Below, piece after piece: positions 43,752-51,658 of a stretch of DNA of 64,000 bases. This DNA comes from Fen-183 sp036504335 (GTDB taxonomy: Bacteria; Acidobacteriota; Thermoanaerobaculia; UBA5066). Under the pieces are notes generated by a model that had not been told where the DNA came from, made no database searches, and saw only the letters and a list, made by a program, of their open reading frames with translations. How positions within the stretch are numbered: position 1 is the stretch's first letter; every line of letters starts with the position of its first letter. Both the position numbers and the translations under genes were made by a program. The stretch spans positions 62,001 to 126,000 of the forward strand of contig DASXVJ010000001.1 in the NCBI GenBank assembly GCA_036504335.1. Reading direction: 5' to 3'.

Positions 43752-44423
43752 ATGGTGTGGCCGTTCGGGAAGAAACCGCGGGAGGCGTGGCGCGACAGGC
43801 CGCAGGCGATCACGAGCGCGATCCCGCGCGACGACGACCGCGCCGGCCCCGTCCCGCCTCCGCCGCGCACGGCGCACGCGCCGGGTGTGGCGATCCATGC
43901 ATTCGGAGAGATTCCCGCGCCGCGCCTCTTGCGGCTCGACACGGGTGCGCGTGGGTATTTCTTTGAAGGTGAAGCGGGGAAGGAGCGCTCGTCGGCGCTG
44001 CTGGTGCTCGAGCCGGGCGGCGCAGCCGGTCCCGGCGACGTCCTGCTCTTCTCCCCCTCTTCCTCATTCGAAGAAATCTCAAAATCCCCTCCTCGTCCGA
44101 GCCACCACATCCGAAGGGACGACCTCTCCGGCCGCGGCGTCTCCGGCATCACCGGCCTGCGCTCGCGGCACGCAGGCGGCGGGATCACGGTCCTCCGCTT
44201 CGGGCCGCCGCCCGGGGCGCGCTGGGTGTTCGTGGGCCTTCACGCGATCGCGGTCTTCGCCGGCAAGGTCACGCTCGTGGACGGCGAGGAGTCGCGGGTC
44301 GTCTCCTCGGGCCAGCTTGCCCTCGTCGGCGACCCGACGGCCACGCTCTACGTGGAGGCCGGGAACGACTCGGCGCTCGCCGTCGCTCTCGGCGGGGCTC
44401 GCGTCGTCTCGGCGCTCGGCTGA
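43752..44423 (+). CDS. Cupin-like protein of unknown function
   Basis: 223 residues. The N-terminal 45 residues are Pro/Arg-rich and probably disordered (WPFGKKPREAW). From about 55 on the sequence is beta-rich; the C-terminal half (TVLRFGPPPGARWVFVGLHAIAVFAGKVTLVDGEES then SSGQLALVGD) looks like a cupin barrel but lacks the usual HxH metal pair. No signal peptide. I do not recognise a family. It follows the LytTR regulator by ten bases and has its own leaderless-type promoter, so a link with envelope-stress control is possible but unproven. Confidence 0.6.
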   Translation: MVWPFGKKPREAWRDRPQAITSAIPRDDDRAGPVPPPPRTAHAPGVAIHAFGEIPAPRLLRLDTGARGYFFEGEAGKERSSALLVLEPGGAAGPGDVLLFSPSSSFEEISKSPPRPSHHIRRDDLSGRGVSGITGLRSRHAGGGITVLRFGPPPGARWVFVGLHAIAVFAGKVTLVDGEESRVVSSGQLALVGDPTATLYVEAGNDSALAVALGGARVVSALG

Positions 44424-44465
44424 CTCCGCGTAAACACGACGGCCGCCGCTCTGCTCCAGCGCGTC

Positions 44466-44471
44466 TAGAAT
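44466..44471 (+). promoter_or_regulatory. -10 box TAGAAT before the acyl-reductase-like gene
   Basis: TAGAAT 26 bases upstream of the ATG at 44498; the short leader contains GGAGG, so this is a conventional promoter with a ribosome-binding site. Confidence 0.45.
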
Positions 44472-44497
44472 GGTCCCCCTTTCCGGAGGATCAGCTC

Positions 44498-46411
44498 ATG
44501 TCACCGTCGAGACCCGCCCCCGATTCGCCCATGTCCGCCAAGCGCGGAGCCGACCTCGTGCCGACCGTCAACCCCAAGGGCGAGATGGCGTGGGAGAGCT
44601 CTCCGTCGCGTTACATCGCCAAGGTGAGCCTCGCGACCGGCAAGGAGATCCTCCGCCCGATCGACCCCGACGAGCTCCTCGTCTCGGCGCACCGCGACAA
44701 GAACCCGATCGAGGTCACGGCGCAGTTCTTCGCGAGCCGCGCGATCTCGTGGACCGGCAATGAGCAGACGGTGAAGGACGGCCTGAGGAAGGTGAACCTC
44801 CTCGGCCTGAAGATCGCGGAGGCCCTCGGCCAGGCCACGGGCAGCCGCGCCGTCGAGACGCAGGCGAAGAAGCTCATCGGCGTCTCCGAGCGCAACGTCT
44901 TCTTCAAGTTCCGCGAGGCCTCCCACCTCACCGAGAAGGAGGTCAAGGCGCGCGTTGAGAAGCTGCAGAAGGACGCGCGCGCCCTCCTGCGTGCTCGCGG
45001 GAGGAGCCCGCGGCTCCACGTCCTCCTCACCGGCGCCACGGGCTTCCTCGGCAAGGAGATCCTCTTCCAGGCGTCGACCGACCGGCGCATCGAGCGCGTC
45101 GTGTCCGTCGTGAGGCCCGAGAAGGTCCGCGACCCGAAGACGAAAGAGGTCGTGAAGGTCCTCTCGCCGAAGCAGCGCGGGGCGATCCTCCTGAAGCGCA
45201 TCGGGATCACCGGCGCGAGGGCGAAGAAGTTCGTCTTCCTCGACGGCGACATCGAGCAGCCGCGCCTCGGCATTGCCGACGGCGAGCTCAAGCGCCTCGA
45301 GCGCTCGATCACGAACGTCGTGCATTGCGCCGCGAGCGTCTCCTTCGACGACGCGTACGAGAACTCCTTCCGCGCGAACGTGCAGGGCGCGCGCAACGCG
45401 CTGGAGTTCGCGCTTTCGCTCCAGAACGCGAAGGGCTCGAGGTTCATCCAGCACATCGCGATCGAGACGTCCTACATCCACGGGCGCAAGAAGCGCACGA
45501 CGGCGCAGGAGTCGGCGCTCGTCTTTCCCCGGAACTTCTACAACAACTTCTACGAGCTGACGAAGGCGATGGCCTCGCTCGAGACGGACTACACGCTCAT
45601 CGAGAGGGGCCTGCGCGTCGCCCAGCTCCTGCCTTCCATCGTGATCGGCCACAGCAAGACGGGCAACAACCGCGGCGACACGAAGGTCGTGAACGCCCCG
45701 ATCAACGCGTTCGGCCGGAGCAAGGAGGCGATGGACGTCCTTCAGGGCGACGCCGTCGGGCGCGGGAAGGCCTGGCTCATCGGGTCGATCGCCTCCGCGT
45801 TCCCCGGCGACCGCTCCGCCGAGCTGAACATCGTCCCCGTGGACCGCGTCGTCGAGGGCATCCTCGCGGCGCTCACGGTGCCCGAATCCATCGGCGAGCG
45901 CATCCACCTCGCGACGGACAACCGCATCCGGAGCGAGGACATCGCGCGCATCACGCGCGAGGAGATCGGGATCGACGTGCGCCTCGCGGACCCGACGCTC
46001 TTCCGCAACGTGACGCTCCCGGTCGTCAAGGCCGTTCTCGAGAGGAGCGGCGAGCCGAAGCTCGCGAACGCGCTCGACAAGCTCGGGACGATCTTCGGCG
46101 GCTACGGCGAGTGGGGCCAGCCGATCCACGACGTCGGCAACGACGTCAGGATCCTCGGCCTCCCGCTCCGGCGCCCGAACACCGAGAACGCGTTCCGGAT
46201 GCTCTGCCGGCACAACAAGTACGTGCAGGAGTTCGGCAAGGTCCGCGACCTCGACGAGATCGCGCGCCGCGAGCACCTGTGGGAGAAGACGCTCAGGGCG
46301 ATCGAGCACACGACCGGCCGCCAGGTGGCCTCGATCCCGCCCGACGAGTTCCGCCGCTTCCTCTCCCAGCGCCTCGAGCTGAAGGGGTTCAAGGAGAGAG
46401 ATGGCAAGTAA
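44498..46411 (+). CDS. Fatty acyl-CoA reductase-like extended SDR (Male-sterility/NAD_binding_4 type)
   Basis: 637 residues. An N-terminal region of about 170 residues without a recognised domain is followed by an extended SDR: VLLTGATGFLGKEIL cofactor motif (about 176-190), VVHCAASVSFDDAYENSFRANVQGARN, the catalytic YELTK (about 351-355), and LPSIVIGHSKTG. This pattern fits the NAD_binding_4 group that contains fatty acyl-CoA and carboxylic-acid reductases (alcohol or wax-ester formation) and the reductase half of some polyketide systems. No acyltransferase is adjacent. GGAGG seven bases before the ATG. Substrate not inferable from neighbours. Confidence 0.75.
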   Translation: MSPSRPAPDSPMSAKRGADLVPTVNPKGEMAWESSPSRYIAKVSLATGKEILRPIDPDELLVSAHRDKNPIEVTAQFFASRAISWTGNEQTVKDGLRKVNLLGLKIAEALGQATGSRAVETQAKKLIGVSERNVFFKFREASHLTEKEVKARVEKLQKDARALLRARGRSPRLHVLLTGATGFLGKEILFQASTDRRIERVVSVVRPEKVRDPKTKEVVKVLSPKQRGAILLKRIGITGARAKKFVFLDGDIEQPRLGIADGELKRLERSITNVVHCAASVSFDDAYENSFRANVQGARNALEFALSLQNAKGSRFIQHIAIETSYIHGRKKRTTAQESALVFPRNFYNNFYELTKAMASLETDYTLIERGLRVAQLLPSIVIGHSKTGNNRGDTKVVNAPINAFGRSKEAMDVLQGDAVGRGKAWLIGSIASAFPGDRSAELNIVPVDRVVEGILAALTVPESIGERIHLATDNRIRSEDIARITREEIGIDVRLADPTLFRNVTLPVVKAVLERSGEPKLANALDKLGTIFGGYGEWGQPIHDVGNDVRILGLPLRRPNTENAFRMLCRHNKYVQEFGKVRDLDEIARREHLWEKTLRAIEHTTGRQVASIPPDEFRRFLSQRLELKGFKERDGK

Positions 46412-46514
46412 GCAGCCCGTCGAATCGTCTCGACACCGATACAGCCTGCCGATTGGCCGAGGTCAATGAGTGTCAGACGTTTTCCTCGTCGCAACATAGA
46501 TGGGAGGCGAGAAC

Positions 46515-47075
46515 ATGAGACGAGCCCGGATGGCGTTTGGTGCACTCTGTCTTCTGGTTCCCGGTCTGTCCCGTGCACAGACTCCCGTTGAAACGCCTCT
46601 CTCCACGTGCCAGAAGCAGAATGAAGCCCAAGCGAAGGAGATCGTCCGGCTCAACGGTGAAGTCGCGAAGCTCAAGGACACAGTCGTTGGGCTGTCCACG
46701 AAGCTGACAAGTCCGGTCTCAACAAAAGCTCCCGCACCGAATCCCGAAAACTCCTTTGCCAAGCTGGTAGTGCTCATTAAGACGAAATACGGCCGAGGCC
46801 AGAGCTGCTCCATCACGACGAACGGGGCGGAGATCGGGAAGATCGAGTACCCGGACTTGAAGGGGCCCGACCGCGTAATGGACTACAGCAGCGGTTTCAT
46901 CAAGCTCACTCCCGGCGATTACCGGATATCGATGACGTGCACTCCCACCCGGTCGCCGAACATCCACTCCGTCGACAGAGACGTCACGCTCGAGAACGGT
47001 CACAGCTACACATTGAACACGAAGATCAATGTCTGGACGAAGCGGCTGCAACTCGAAGGCTTCGTAAAGGACTAA
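46515..47075 (+). CDS. Small exported protein of unknown function, lower GC than surroundings
   Basis: 186 residues. GGGAGG just upstream selects the ATG at 46515. Signal peptide at residues 1-22 (MAFGALCLLVPGLSRAQ). A short coiled coil (about 32-62, CQKQNEAQAKEIVRLNGEVAKL) and a Ser/Pro linker lead to a beta-rich domain (about 85-186) with Cys residues in GQSCSITTNG and SMTCTPT that may pair, and a PEGA-like strand pattern ending NGHSYTLNTKI. No family recognised. Base composition and codon use are unlike the flanking genes, suggesting recent acquisition. Confidence 0.7.
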   Translation: MRRARMAFGALCLLVPGLSRAQTPVETPLSTCQKQNEAQAKEIVRLNGEVAKLKDTVVGLSTKLTSPVSTKAPAPNPENSFAKLVVLIKTKYGRGQSCSITTNGAEIGKIEYPDLKGPDRVMDYSSGFIKLTPGDYRISMTCTPTRSPNIHSVDRDVTLENGHSYTLNTKINVWTKRLQLEGFVKD

Positions 47076-47106
47076 GCTCACATCGGCAGGGACCGTTTCG
47101 CGCGAA

Positions 47107-47126
47107 GGGAGCGCGGCGCCCGTTTT
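47107..47126 (+). terminator. Possible weak intrinsic terminator
   Basis: GGGAGC...GCGCCC can fold with one mismatch and is followed by GTTTT, 31 bases after the stop of the exported orphan protein. Short stem and short T-run, so weak. Confidence 0.25.
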
Positions 47127-47129
47127 AGT

Positions 47130-47543
47130 TCACACGCTAAAGGGGTTCAGCGTCCGGACTCCCGTCGACGAGACGACCTTTACGTTCCGCGTCGCGAGGA
47201 CGAGGTCATGCACCTTCGCGGTCGCGGCCAGGAGGGCGTCGAGGACGGGCAGCGGGTCCGGCACGTTCATTCGTCCCCATTCCTCCGCAACCGGGCGGTC
47301 CACCGGCAGGATCCGGTCTTCGAACCCCGCCGAAAGCGCGGAGAGCCAGCGGTCGAGAGCCTGTACGGACTTCGGGTCGCGGCGGCGGATCCTCTCGATC
47401 CCGCGCCGGATCTCGCCGACGACGAGGACGCTCAAATAGAGGTCGTCCGCGTTCAGCGACTCGAACCACGTGACGACGTTCCGGTCGGCCCGGACGCCCT
47501 TTCGCAGCTCCGAGACGACGTTCGTGTCGAGGAGGAACCTCAC
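47130..47543 (-). CDS. PIN-domain toxin, FitB/VapC type
   Basis: 137 residues. Complete PIN RNase: FLLDTNVVSEL with Asp6, Glu44 in VVGEIRRGI, Asp102 in PVLDALLAATA, and Asn120 in LATRNVK at the fourth acidic place. FEDRILPVD resembles the FitB subgroup. VapC-type toxins cut tRNA or rRNA and stop translation until neutralised. Its start overlaps the antitoxin stop by four bases (ATGA). Confidence 0.93.
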   Translation of the reverse strand: MRFLLDTNVVSELRKGVRADRNVVTWFESLNADDLYLSVLVVGEIRRGIERIRRRDPKSVQALDRWLSALSAGFEDRILPVDRPVAEEWGRMNVPDPLPVLDALLAATAKVHDLVLATRNVKVVSSTGVRTLNPFSV

Positions 47544-47782
47544 AGATCGACGCGACGCGCCCGCTGCGCGCGGCCGCGGGGCCTCGCGAAGTCAGCGTCC
47601 GTCCCGCCCACGGGCATCGCAAGGAGCCATTCCTTGAAGGTGCCACGCGGTCCATTCCGAAGAAGAGCTTCCTCGAGGATGCGGCGGTGCTCGGCCTCGG
47701 CCGAGCGGCCGTGTTTCGCCGCCCGCACTTTCAGCGATCGCACGACGGCCTCTGGGAGATCGCGCACGAGAAGCTGGGCCAT
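47540..47782 (-). CDS. FitA-like ribbon-helix-helix antitoxin
   Basis: 80 residues. N-terminal RHH segment AQLLVRDLPEAVVRSLKVRAAKHGRSAEAEHRRILEEAL in two parts typical of FitA/VapB (strand then two helices), followed by a C-terminal tail that would wrap the toxin. GGAGG precedes the ATG. It should bind DNA upstream of itself as toxin-antitoxin complex and repress the pair; a TGATATCA palindrome lies 19 bases upstream of the start. Confidence 0.9.
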   Translation of the reverse strand: MAQLLVRDLPEAVVRSLKVRAAKHGRSAEAEHRRILEEALLRNGPRGTFKEWLLAMPVGGTDADFARPRGRAQRARRVDL

Positions 47783-47800
47783 GCGGCACCTCCGAGAGAA

Positions 47801-47808
47801 TGATATCA
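47801..47808. promoter_or_regulatory. TGATATCA palindrome upstream of the toxin-antitoxin pair
   Basis: Perfect 8-bp palindrome in an AT-rich patch 19 bases before the antitoxin start; a candidate operator for the FitAB-like complex and also the likely -10 region. Confidence 0.4.
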
Positions 47809-47825
47809 CTGCTATCAGCTCGGAT

Positions 47826-48620
47826 TCATCCCTGCCGGTACCGCGACGCGAGGAGGCCCGTCGCGAGCGAGAGATCGAGGTCGGCGACGAGGAGGCCTTC
47901 CTTGCCGTACGGCTGGAACGCGAGAAGCGTTCCGTCGGGCCGTACAAACGCCGACGTCGTCGCGGAGCCCTCCGCCGCGTAGTTCACCGACGCGATCCAG
48001 ACCGTGTTCTCAGCCGCCCGGCAGAGGAGCGCCTTTTCGTGGAACGTGTTTTTCGGGTCCGCGAACGTCGTCGGTGCGTAGCCGCCCGGGCCGCCCAGCT
48101 CGAGGTGCGGGTGGAAGACGAGCTGCGCGCCGTGGCGCGCCGCGAAGCGCACCGTCTCGGGATACCGCCAGCCCTCGTGGCAGATGGCGACGCCGAACGT
48201 GAGCGGCCCGATCGTGAAGACGCGCCGCGAGCTCCCGGGCGTGTACGTTTCGTCCTCGCTCGGGTCGAGCTGCACCTTGTCCTGAAAGCCCAGCCGCGCG
48301 CCGTCCGGCGCGATCACGAGCGCCGTCGCGTAGAGCGCCTTTCCCTCGAGGCGCTCCGTGCCGAGGACGACGCCGACCTGCGCCTTCGCCGCGGCGGCCG
48401 CGACGCGCCGCCAGGCGCCCTCGAGAAACGCCGGATCGGGCGGCGGCGGCGTCCTCCCGAGGCCGCGATAGCCCGGGACGTAGCACTCCGGGAAGCAGAC
48501 GACGGCGGCCCGCTCTTCAGCGGCGCGCGCGACGAGCTCTTCCACGATCTGAACGGACCGCTCTCCGGACGCAGGGTACGGCGGAGTCGCGAGCGCGATC
48601 CGGACCGTCGCTCCGCTCAC
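47826..48620 (-). CDS. Carbon-nitrogen hydrolase (nitrilase superfamily)
   Basis: 264 residues. Catalytic triad visible: Glu45 in VCFPECYVPGY, Lys115 in FQDKVQLDPSE and Cys147 in AICHEGWRYPE, with the second Glu four residues beyond. Such enzymes hydrolyse amides (omega-amidase, deaminated glutathione amidase, N-carbamoyl compounds). The start overlaps the cytochrome b stop by four bases, so it is translated with the respiratory genes although no functional link is known. Confidence 0.9.
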   Translation of the reverse strand: MSGATVRIALATPPYPASGERSVQIVEELVARAAEERAAVVCFPECYVPGYRGLGRTPPPPDPAFLEGAWRRVAAAAAKAQVGVVLGTERLEGKALYATALVIAPDGARLGFQDKVQLDPSEDETYTPGSSRRVFTIGPLTFGVAICHEGWRYPETVRFAARHGAQLVFHPHLELGGPGGYAPTTFADPKNTFHEKALLCRAAENTVWIASVNYAAEGSATTSAFVRPDGTLLAFQPYGKEGLLVADLDLSLATGLLASRYRQG

Positions 48621-50230
48621 GGCAGCGCGAGGAGGTAGTCGGCCATCGCGGCGAGCTCGGCTTCAGAGAGATACGCGTACTTCGGCATCTTCGAGCCCTC
48701 GACCAGCTTCTTCGGGTCCTTGAAGTGCTCGACGAGCCAGGCCTTGTCGCGCTTGCCGAGGAGGTGCTGGAGCGCGGGGCCTCTGCGGCCGCCGTCGCCG
48801 TAGATCTGGTGGCACTGGCGGCAGTCCTCCCGGTCGATCGCCGAGCCGCCCGCGCGGACAGGCGCGGGAAGCGCGGCGAAGGCCGCGCCTTCCTCGAGCG
48901 CCGCGACGTAGCCAAGCAGCGACGGAACGTCCTTGTCCGGGTCCTCGCCGCCCTCTTCGACGGGAGTCGCCGGCTTCGGCGTCTTCTCCTTCACGTGCGA
49001 CACGAGCGCTTCGCCGGCGAGCGCGTGCGACCGCATCGCGAGCGGGACCGACCCGGCCGGCGCGGCGGGAGCGAGCACGCCCTCGACGCCGTGGCAGGAC
49101 GCGCACCGGCGCCGCTCGTACGAGGCGAGGCCGCCGAGGACGCGCGGGTCCGGCACGTCGCCCGCGCCGAGACCCGACCGGGTTTTCACCTTCGGCGCGT
49201 CGAGCGCGCCGAAGACGAGGAGCGCGAGGATCCCGGCGGCGACGAGCGCGCCAAGGACGAGGACGGGCTTGCGGTCCCGCGGGCGGCGCGACGCGCCGCG
49301 GTCGAGCCACGGCACGAGCGCGAGCAGGAGCATCGAGACCCCGGGCAGGACCGCGGTGCCGATGGGCTCGAGCGGCCCCTGGAAGAACTTCAGGAGCTGG
49401 AAGAGCGGGAGGAAATACCACTCCGGCCGCGGCACGTACGACGTGTCCGACGGGTCGGCGAGACGCTCGAGCGGCGCGGGCGACCCCGCGGCGAGCGCGA
49501 AGAGGAGCAGCACGACTGCGAGCCCCACGACCGCGTCCCGCGCGGCCTGGTACGGGAAGAACGGCTGCCGCGGGTCCGGTTCCGCCGTCGGCCCCGCGTG
49601 GCCGTGCTTGCGGAGGAGGAGCAGGTGCACGGCGACGAGGCCGAGCGTGAGGATCGGGAGGAGGATCACGTGCACGGCGTAGAAGCGCGTGAGCGTCGCG
49701 GCGCCGACGACGCTTCCACCCGCCATGACCCGCGACGCCGCCGGGCCCACGACGGGCAGCGCCGCGGGGACCTTCGTCCCGACGACCGTGGCCCAGTACG
49801 CCTTCTGGTCCCACGGGAGGAGGTACCCCGTGAAGCCGAACGCGAGGATCAGGAGGAGGAGCGCGACGCCGACGAGCCAGTTCAGCTCGCGCGGCTTTCT
49901 GTACGCGCCGAAGAGAAACGTCCGAACGAGGTGGAGCGCGGCGAGGACCACCATCGCGGACGCGCCCCAGTGGTGGAGGCCGCGCACGACGGCGCCCGCG
50001 GGGAGCTTCGTCTGGACCGCCTTGACGCTCTCCCACGCGTGGTCCGGCGTCGGCGCGTAGGAGAGCGCGAGCGCGAGGCCCGTGACGACCTGGACGACGA
50101 GCGCGAAGAGCGCGGCCGAGCCCAGCGTGAAGAGCCACGCCCGGCGAATCGAGGTGGGTTCGTCGGCGAACGCGCGCCAGAGCGACGACGCGCCCGCCCG
50201 CGACTCGAGGAACCCGAGGAGCCGCTTCAT
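48617..50230 (-). CDS. Cytochrome b of a bc complex fused to two cytochrome c domains
   Basis: 537 residues. Residues 1 to about 350 are cytochrome b with eight helices: HHWGASAMVVLAALH (helix B) and HVILLPILTLGLVAVH (helix D) carry the heme ligands; helix D shows the H-x14-H spacing known from b6-type proteins. PEWYFLPLF, the quinol-site PEWY, is present. Then two c-type heme modules in one chain: CASCH (376-380) and CRQCH (470-474), each with a later Met (MRSHA, KMPKY). Periplasmic c domains would take electrons from the Rieske protein, replacing a separate cytochrome c1. Operon with Rieske upstream and nitrilase downstream, both with ATGA overlaps. Confidence 0.93.
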   Translation of the reverse strand: MKRLLGFLESRAGASSLWRAFADEPTSIRRAWLFTLGSAALFALVVQVVTGLALALSYAPTPDHAWESVKAVQTKLPAGAVVRGLHHWGASAMVVLAALHLVRTFLFGAYRKPRELNWLVGVALLLLILAFGFTGYLLPWDQKAYWATVVGTKVPAALPVVGPAASRVMAGGSVVGAATLTRFYAVHVILLPILTLGLVAVHLLLLRKHGHAGPTAEPDPRQPFFPYQAARDAVVGLAVVLLLFALAAGSPAPLERLADPSDTSYVPRPEWYFLPLFQLLKFFQGPLEPIGTAVLPGVSMLLLALVPWLDRGASRRPRDRKPVLVLGALVAAGILALLVFGALDAPKVKTRSGLGAGDVPDPRVLGGLASYERRRCASCHGVEGVLAPAAPAGSVPLAMRSHALAGEALVSHVKEKTPKPATPVEEGGEDPDKDVPSLLGYVAALEEGAAFAALPAPVRAGGSAIDREDCRQCHQIYGDGGRRGPALQHLLGKRDKAWLVEHFKDPKKLVEGSKMPKYAYLSEAELAAMADYLLALP

Positions 50231-50724
50231 GCCTCGAACGCCGAAGGGTCCACGGTGACGCGTCCGCCCGCGACTTTCAGCGGCGCCCTCGCGAGCGGCC
50301 GCGGCGGCGGGCCGGCGAGGACGCGCCCGTCGGCGGCGTACACGCCTCCGTGGCAGGGACAGAGGAAGGCCTTCCGCTCCGCGTTCCACGCGACGCCGCA
50401 GCCGAGATGCGTGCACGTCGTCGACACGGCTGCCAGACCGGAGGGCGAGGACGCGTCTTTCACGACCGCGAGGCGCTCCTTCACCTTTCGGGTCATGTAG
50501 CCGTCCTCGACCTTGCGGAGGACGACGACCTCCGCGGCACTGAGGGCGCCGTTCGCGACGGCGTCGAAGTCCTTCGCGGCGCCGAGGTCCAGCGCGGCGC
50601 CCGCGGCGGGCGTGCGGCGCACGAGCGGCGAGAGCGCGAACGAGAGCGCGGCTCCTGCGACCGACGCGAACGCGGCGGCGCCGGCGGCGAGAGCGGTGAA
50701 CGTGAACGCGCGCCTCGACGGCAT
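50227..50724 (-). CDS. Rieske 2Fe-2S protein of the bc complex
   Basis: 165 residues. RRAF start and a hydrophobic N-terminal helix (8-32) act as twin-arginine-like signal anchor, although only a weak RR motif is seen. Rieske boxes are intact: CTHLGC (Cys104, His106, Cys109) and CPCHGG (Cys122, Cys124, His125), so the cluster and the disulfide can form. Passes electrons from quinol to the c hemes of the fused cytochrome b. The stop overlaps the cytochrome b start (ATGA). Confidence 0.95.
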   Translation of the reverse strand: MPSRRAFTFTALAAGAAAFASVAGAALSFALSPLVRRTPAAGAALDLGAAKDFDAVANGALSAAEVVVLRKVEDGYMTRKVKERLAVVKDASSPSGLAAVSTTCTHLGCGVAWNAERKAFLCPCHGGVYAADGRVLAGPPPRPLARAPLKVAGGRVTVDPSAFEA

Positions 50725-50744
50725 CGCGGGAAGGATATTCCGGC

Positions 50745-51617
50745 CTAGCTCCGTCCGGGACCGTAAATCAGCGCCGCGCAAACCGTGCCCCAGATCACAA
50801 CGGTCGCGAGGAGGCCGGCGTCCGTGAAGAGGTCCTTCGTCGCGTCCTCGCCGGCTCCGCGCGTCTCGAGGAGCCGCCAGCGGAAGAGACCGAAGAGGAC
50901 GATCGGCACCGTGACGAGAAGCCGGTCCGTCCTGAACCACGCGATCGTCTCGGGCGCGACGGTGTACAGCGCGTAGCAGACGATCGTCGTCCCGAGCGCG
51001 ACGTTCTCGAACGCTTCGAGAAGGCCGACCGGCACATCCTTCAGCGACTCGCGCCCGGCCGCGCCGCGTGCGTCGAGCTCGCTCCGGCGCTTGCTGAGCG
51101 CGAGGAAGAGGGCGAGGAAGAACGTGCAGAGGAGCAGCCAGTGCGACGGAGCGACCTGCGCGGCCGCCGAGCCCGCGAGGACGCGCAGGACGTATCCCGA
51201 CGCGACGATGAAGACGTCGAGGAGGGCGACCTTCTTCAGGCCGAGCGAGTAGAGGACCGTCACCGCCGCGTAGACGAGCGTCGCCGGGAGGGCCGCGGGA
51301 GCGGCGAAGAAGACGGCGAGGAGCGCGAGCGGCCCGAGGACTGCGGCCATCGCGAGGGCGACCCTCGGCGCGAGCGCGCCCGACGCGACCGGCCGCTCCT
51401 TCTTCACCGGGTGCTGGCGGTCCGCCTCGGCATCCTTGACGTCGTTCAGGAGGTAGAGCGCCGACGCGAGCGCGCAGAAGGCGGCGGCGACCGCGAACGT
51501 GCGGCCCGCGAGCTCGCCGCGGTCCGCGACCTTGCCGAACAGGACCGGCGCGAGGACGAAGAGGTTCTTGACCCACTGGGCGGGCCGAAGCGCGCGGAGG
51601 TACGGCGTGGCGGACAG
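50745..51617 (-). CDS. UbiA-family decaprenyl-phosphate phosphoribosyltransferase (DPPR synthase-like)
   Basis: 290 residues with a CTG start. Homology clearly begins before the first ATG/GTG/TTG: LRALRPAQWVKNLFVLAP is the standard N-terminus, and an in-frame TAA closes the frame five codons above it, leaving CTG (51617) or ATC as start. Motifs of the Rv3806c group: first Asp-rich NDVKDAEADR (58-67) with KKERPVASG, and GLKKVALLDVFIVASGYVLR as second site; about nine helices. It transfers 5-phosphoribose from PRPP to polyprenyl phosphate, the precursor of ribofuranosyl or arabinofuranosyl donors. TAAACT lies six bases before the CTG. Next to Rieske by location, next to the glycosyltransferase cluster by function. 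Confidence 0.82.
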   Translation of the reverse strand: MSATPYLRALRPAQWVKNLFVLAPVLFGKVADRGELAGRTFAVAAAFCALASALYLLNDVKDAEADRQHPVKKERPVASGALAPRVALAMAAVLGPLALLAVFFAAPAALPATLVYAAVTVLYSLGLKKVALLDVFIVASGYVLRVLAGSAAAQVAPSHWLLLCTFFLALFLALSKRRSELDARGAAGRESLKDVPVGLLEAFENVALGTTIVCYALYTVAPETIAWFRTDRLLVTVPIVLFGLFRWRLLETRGAGEDATKDLFTDAGLLATVVIWGTVCAALIYGPGRS

Positions 51618-51623
51618 GATTCC

Positions 51624-51629
51624 AGTTTA
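51624..51629 (-). promoter_or_regulatory. -10-like hexamer TAAACT before the UbiA-family gene
   Basis: On the minus strand TAAACT, six bases, then CTG at 51617. The spacing matches other leaderless starts here and supports the CTG. Its TAA is also the in-frame stop that bounds the gene. Confidence 0.4.
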
Positions 51630-51640
51630 CGCGACCTTGG

Positions 51641-51646
51641 TATTCT
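51641..51646 (+). promoter_or_regulatory. -10-like hexamer TATTCT before the methyltransferase
   Basis: TATTCT 12 bases before the ATG at 51659, in the 41-base gap shared with the divergent UbiA-family gene. Confidence 0.35.
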
Positions 51647-51658
51647 GGCTCCGCCCCG

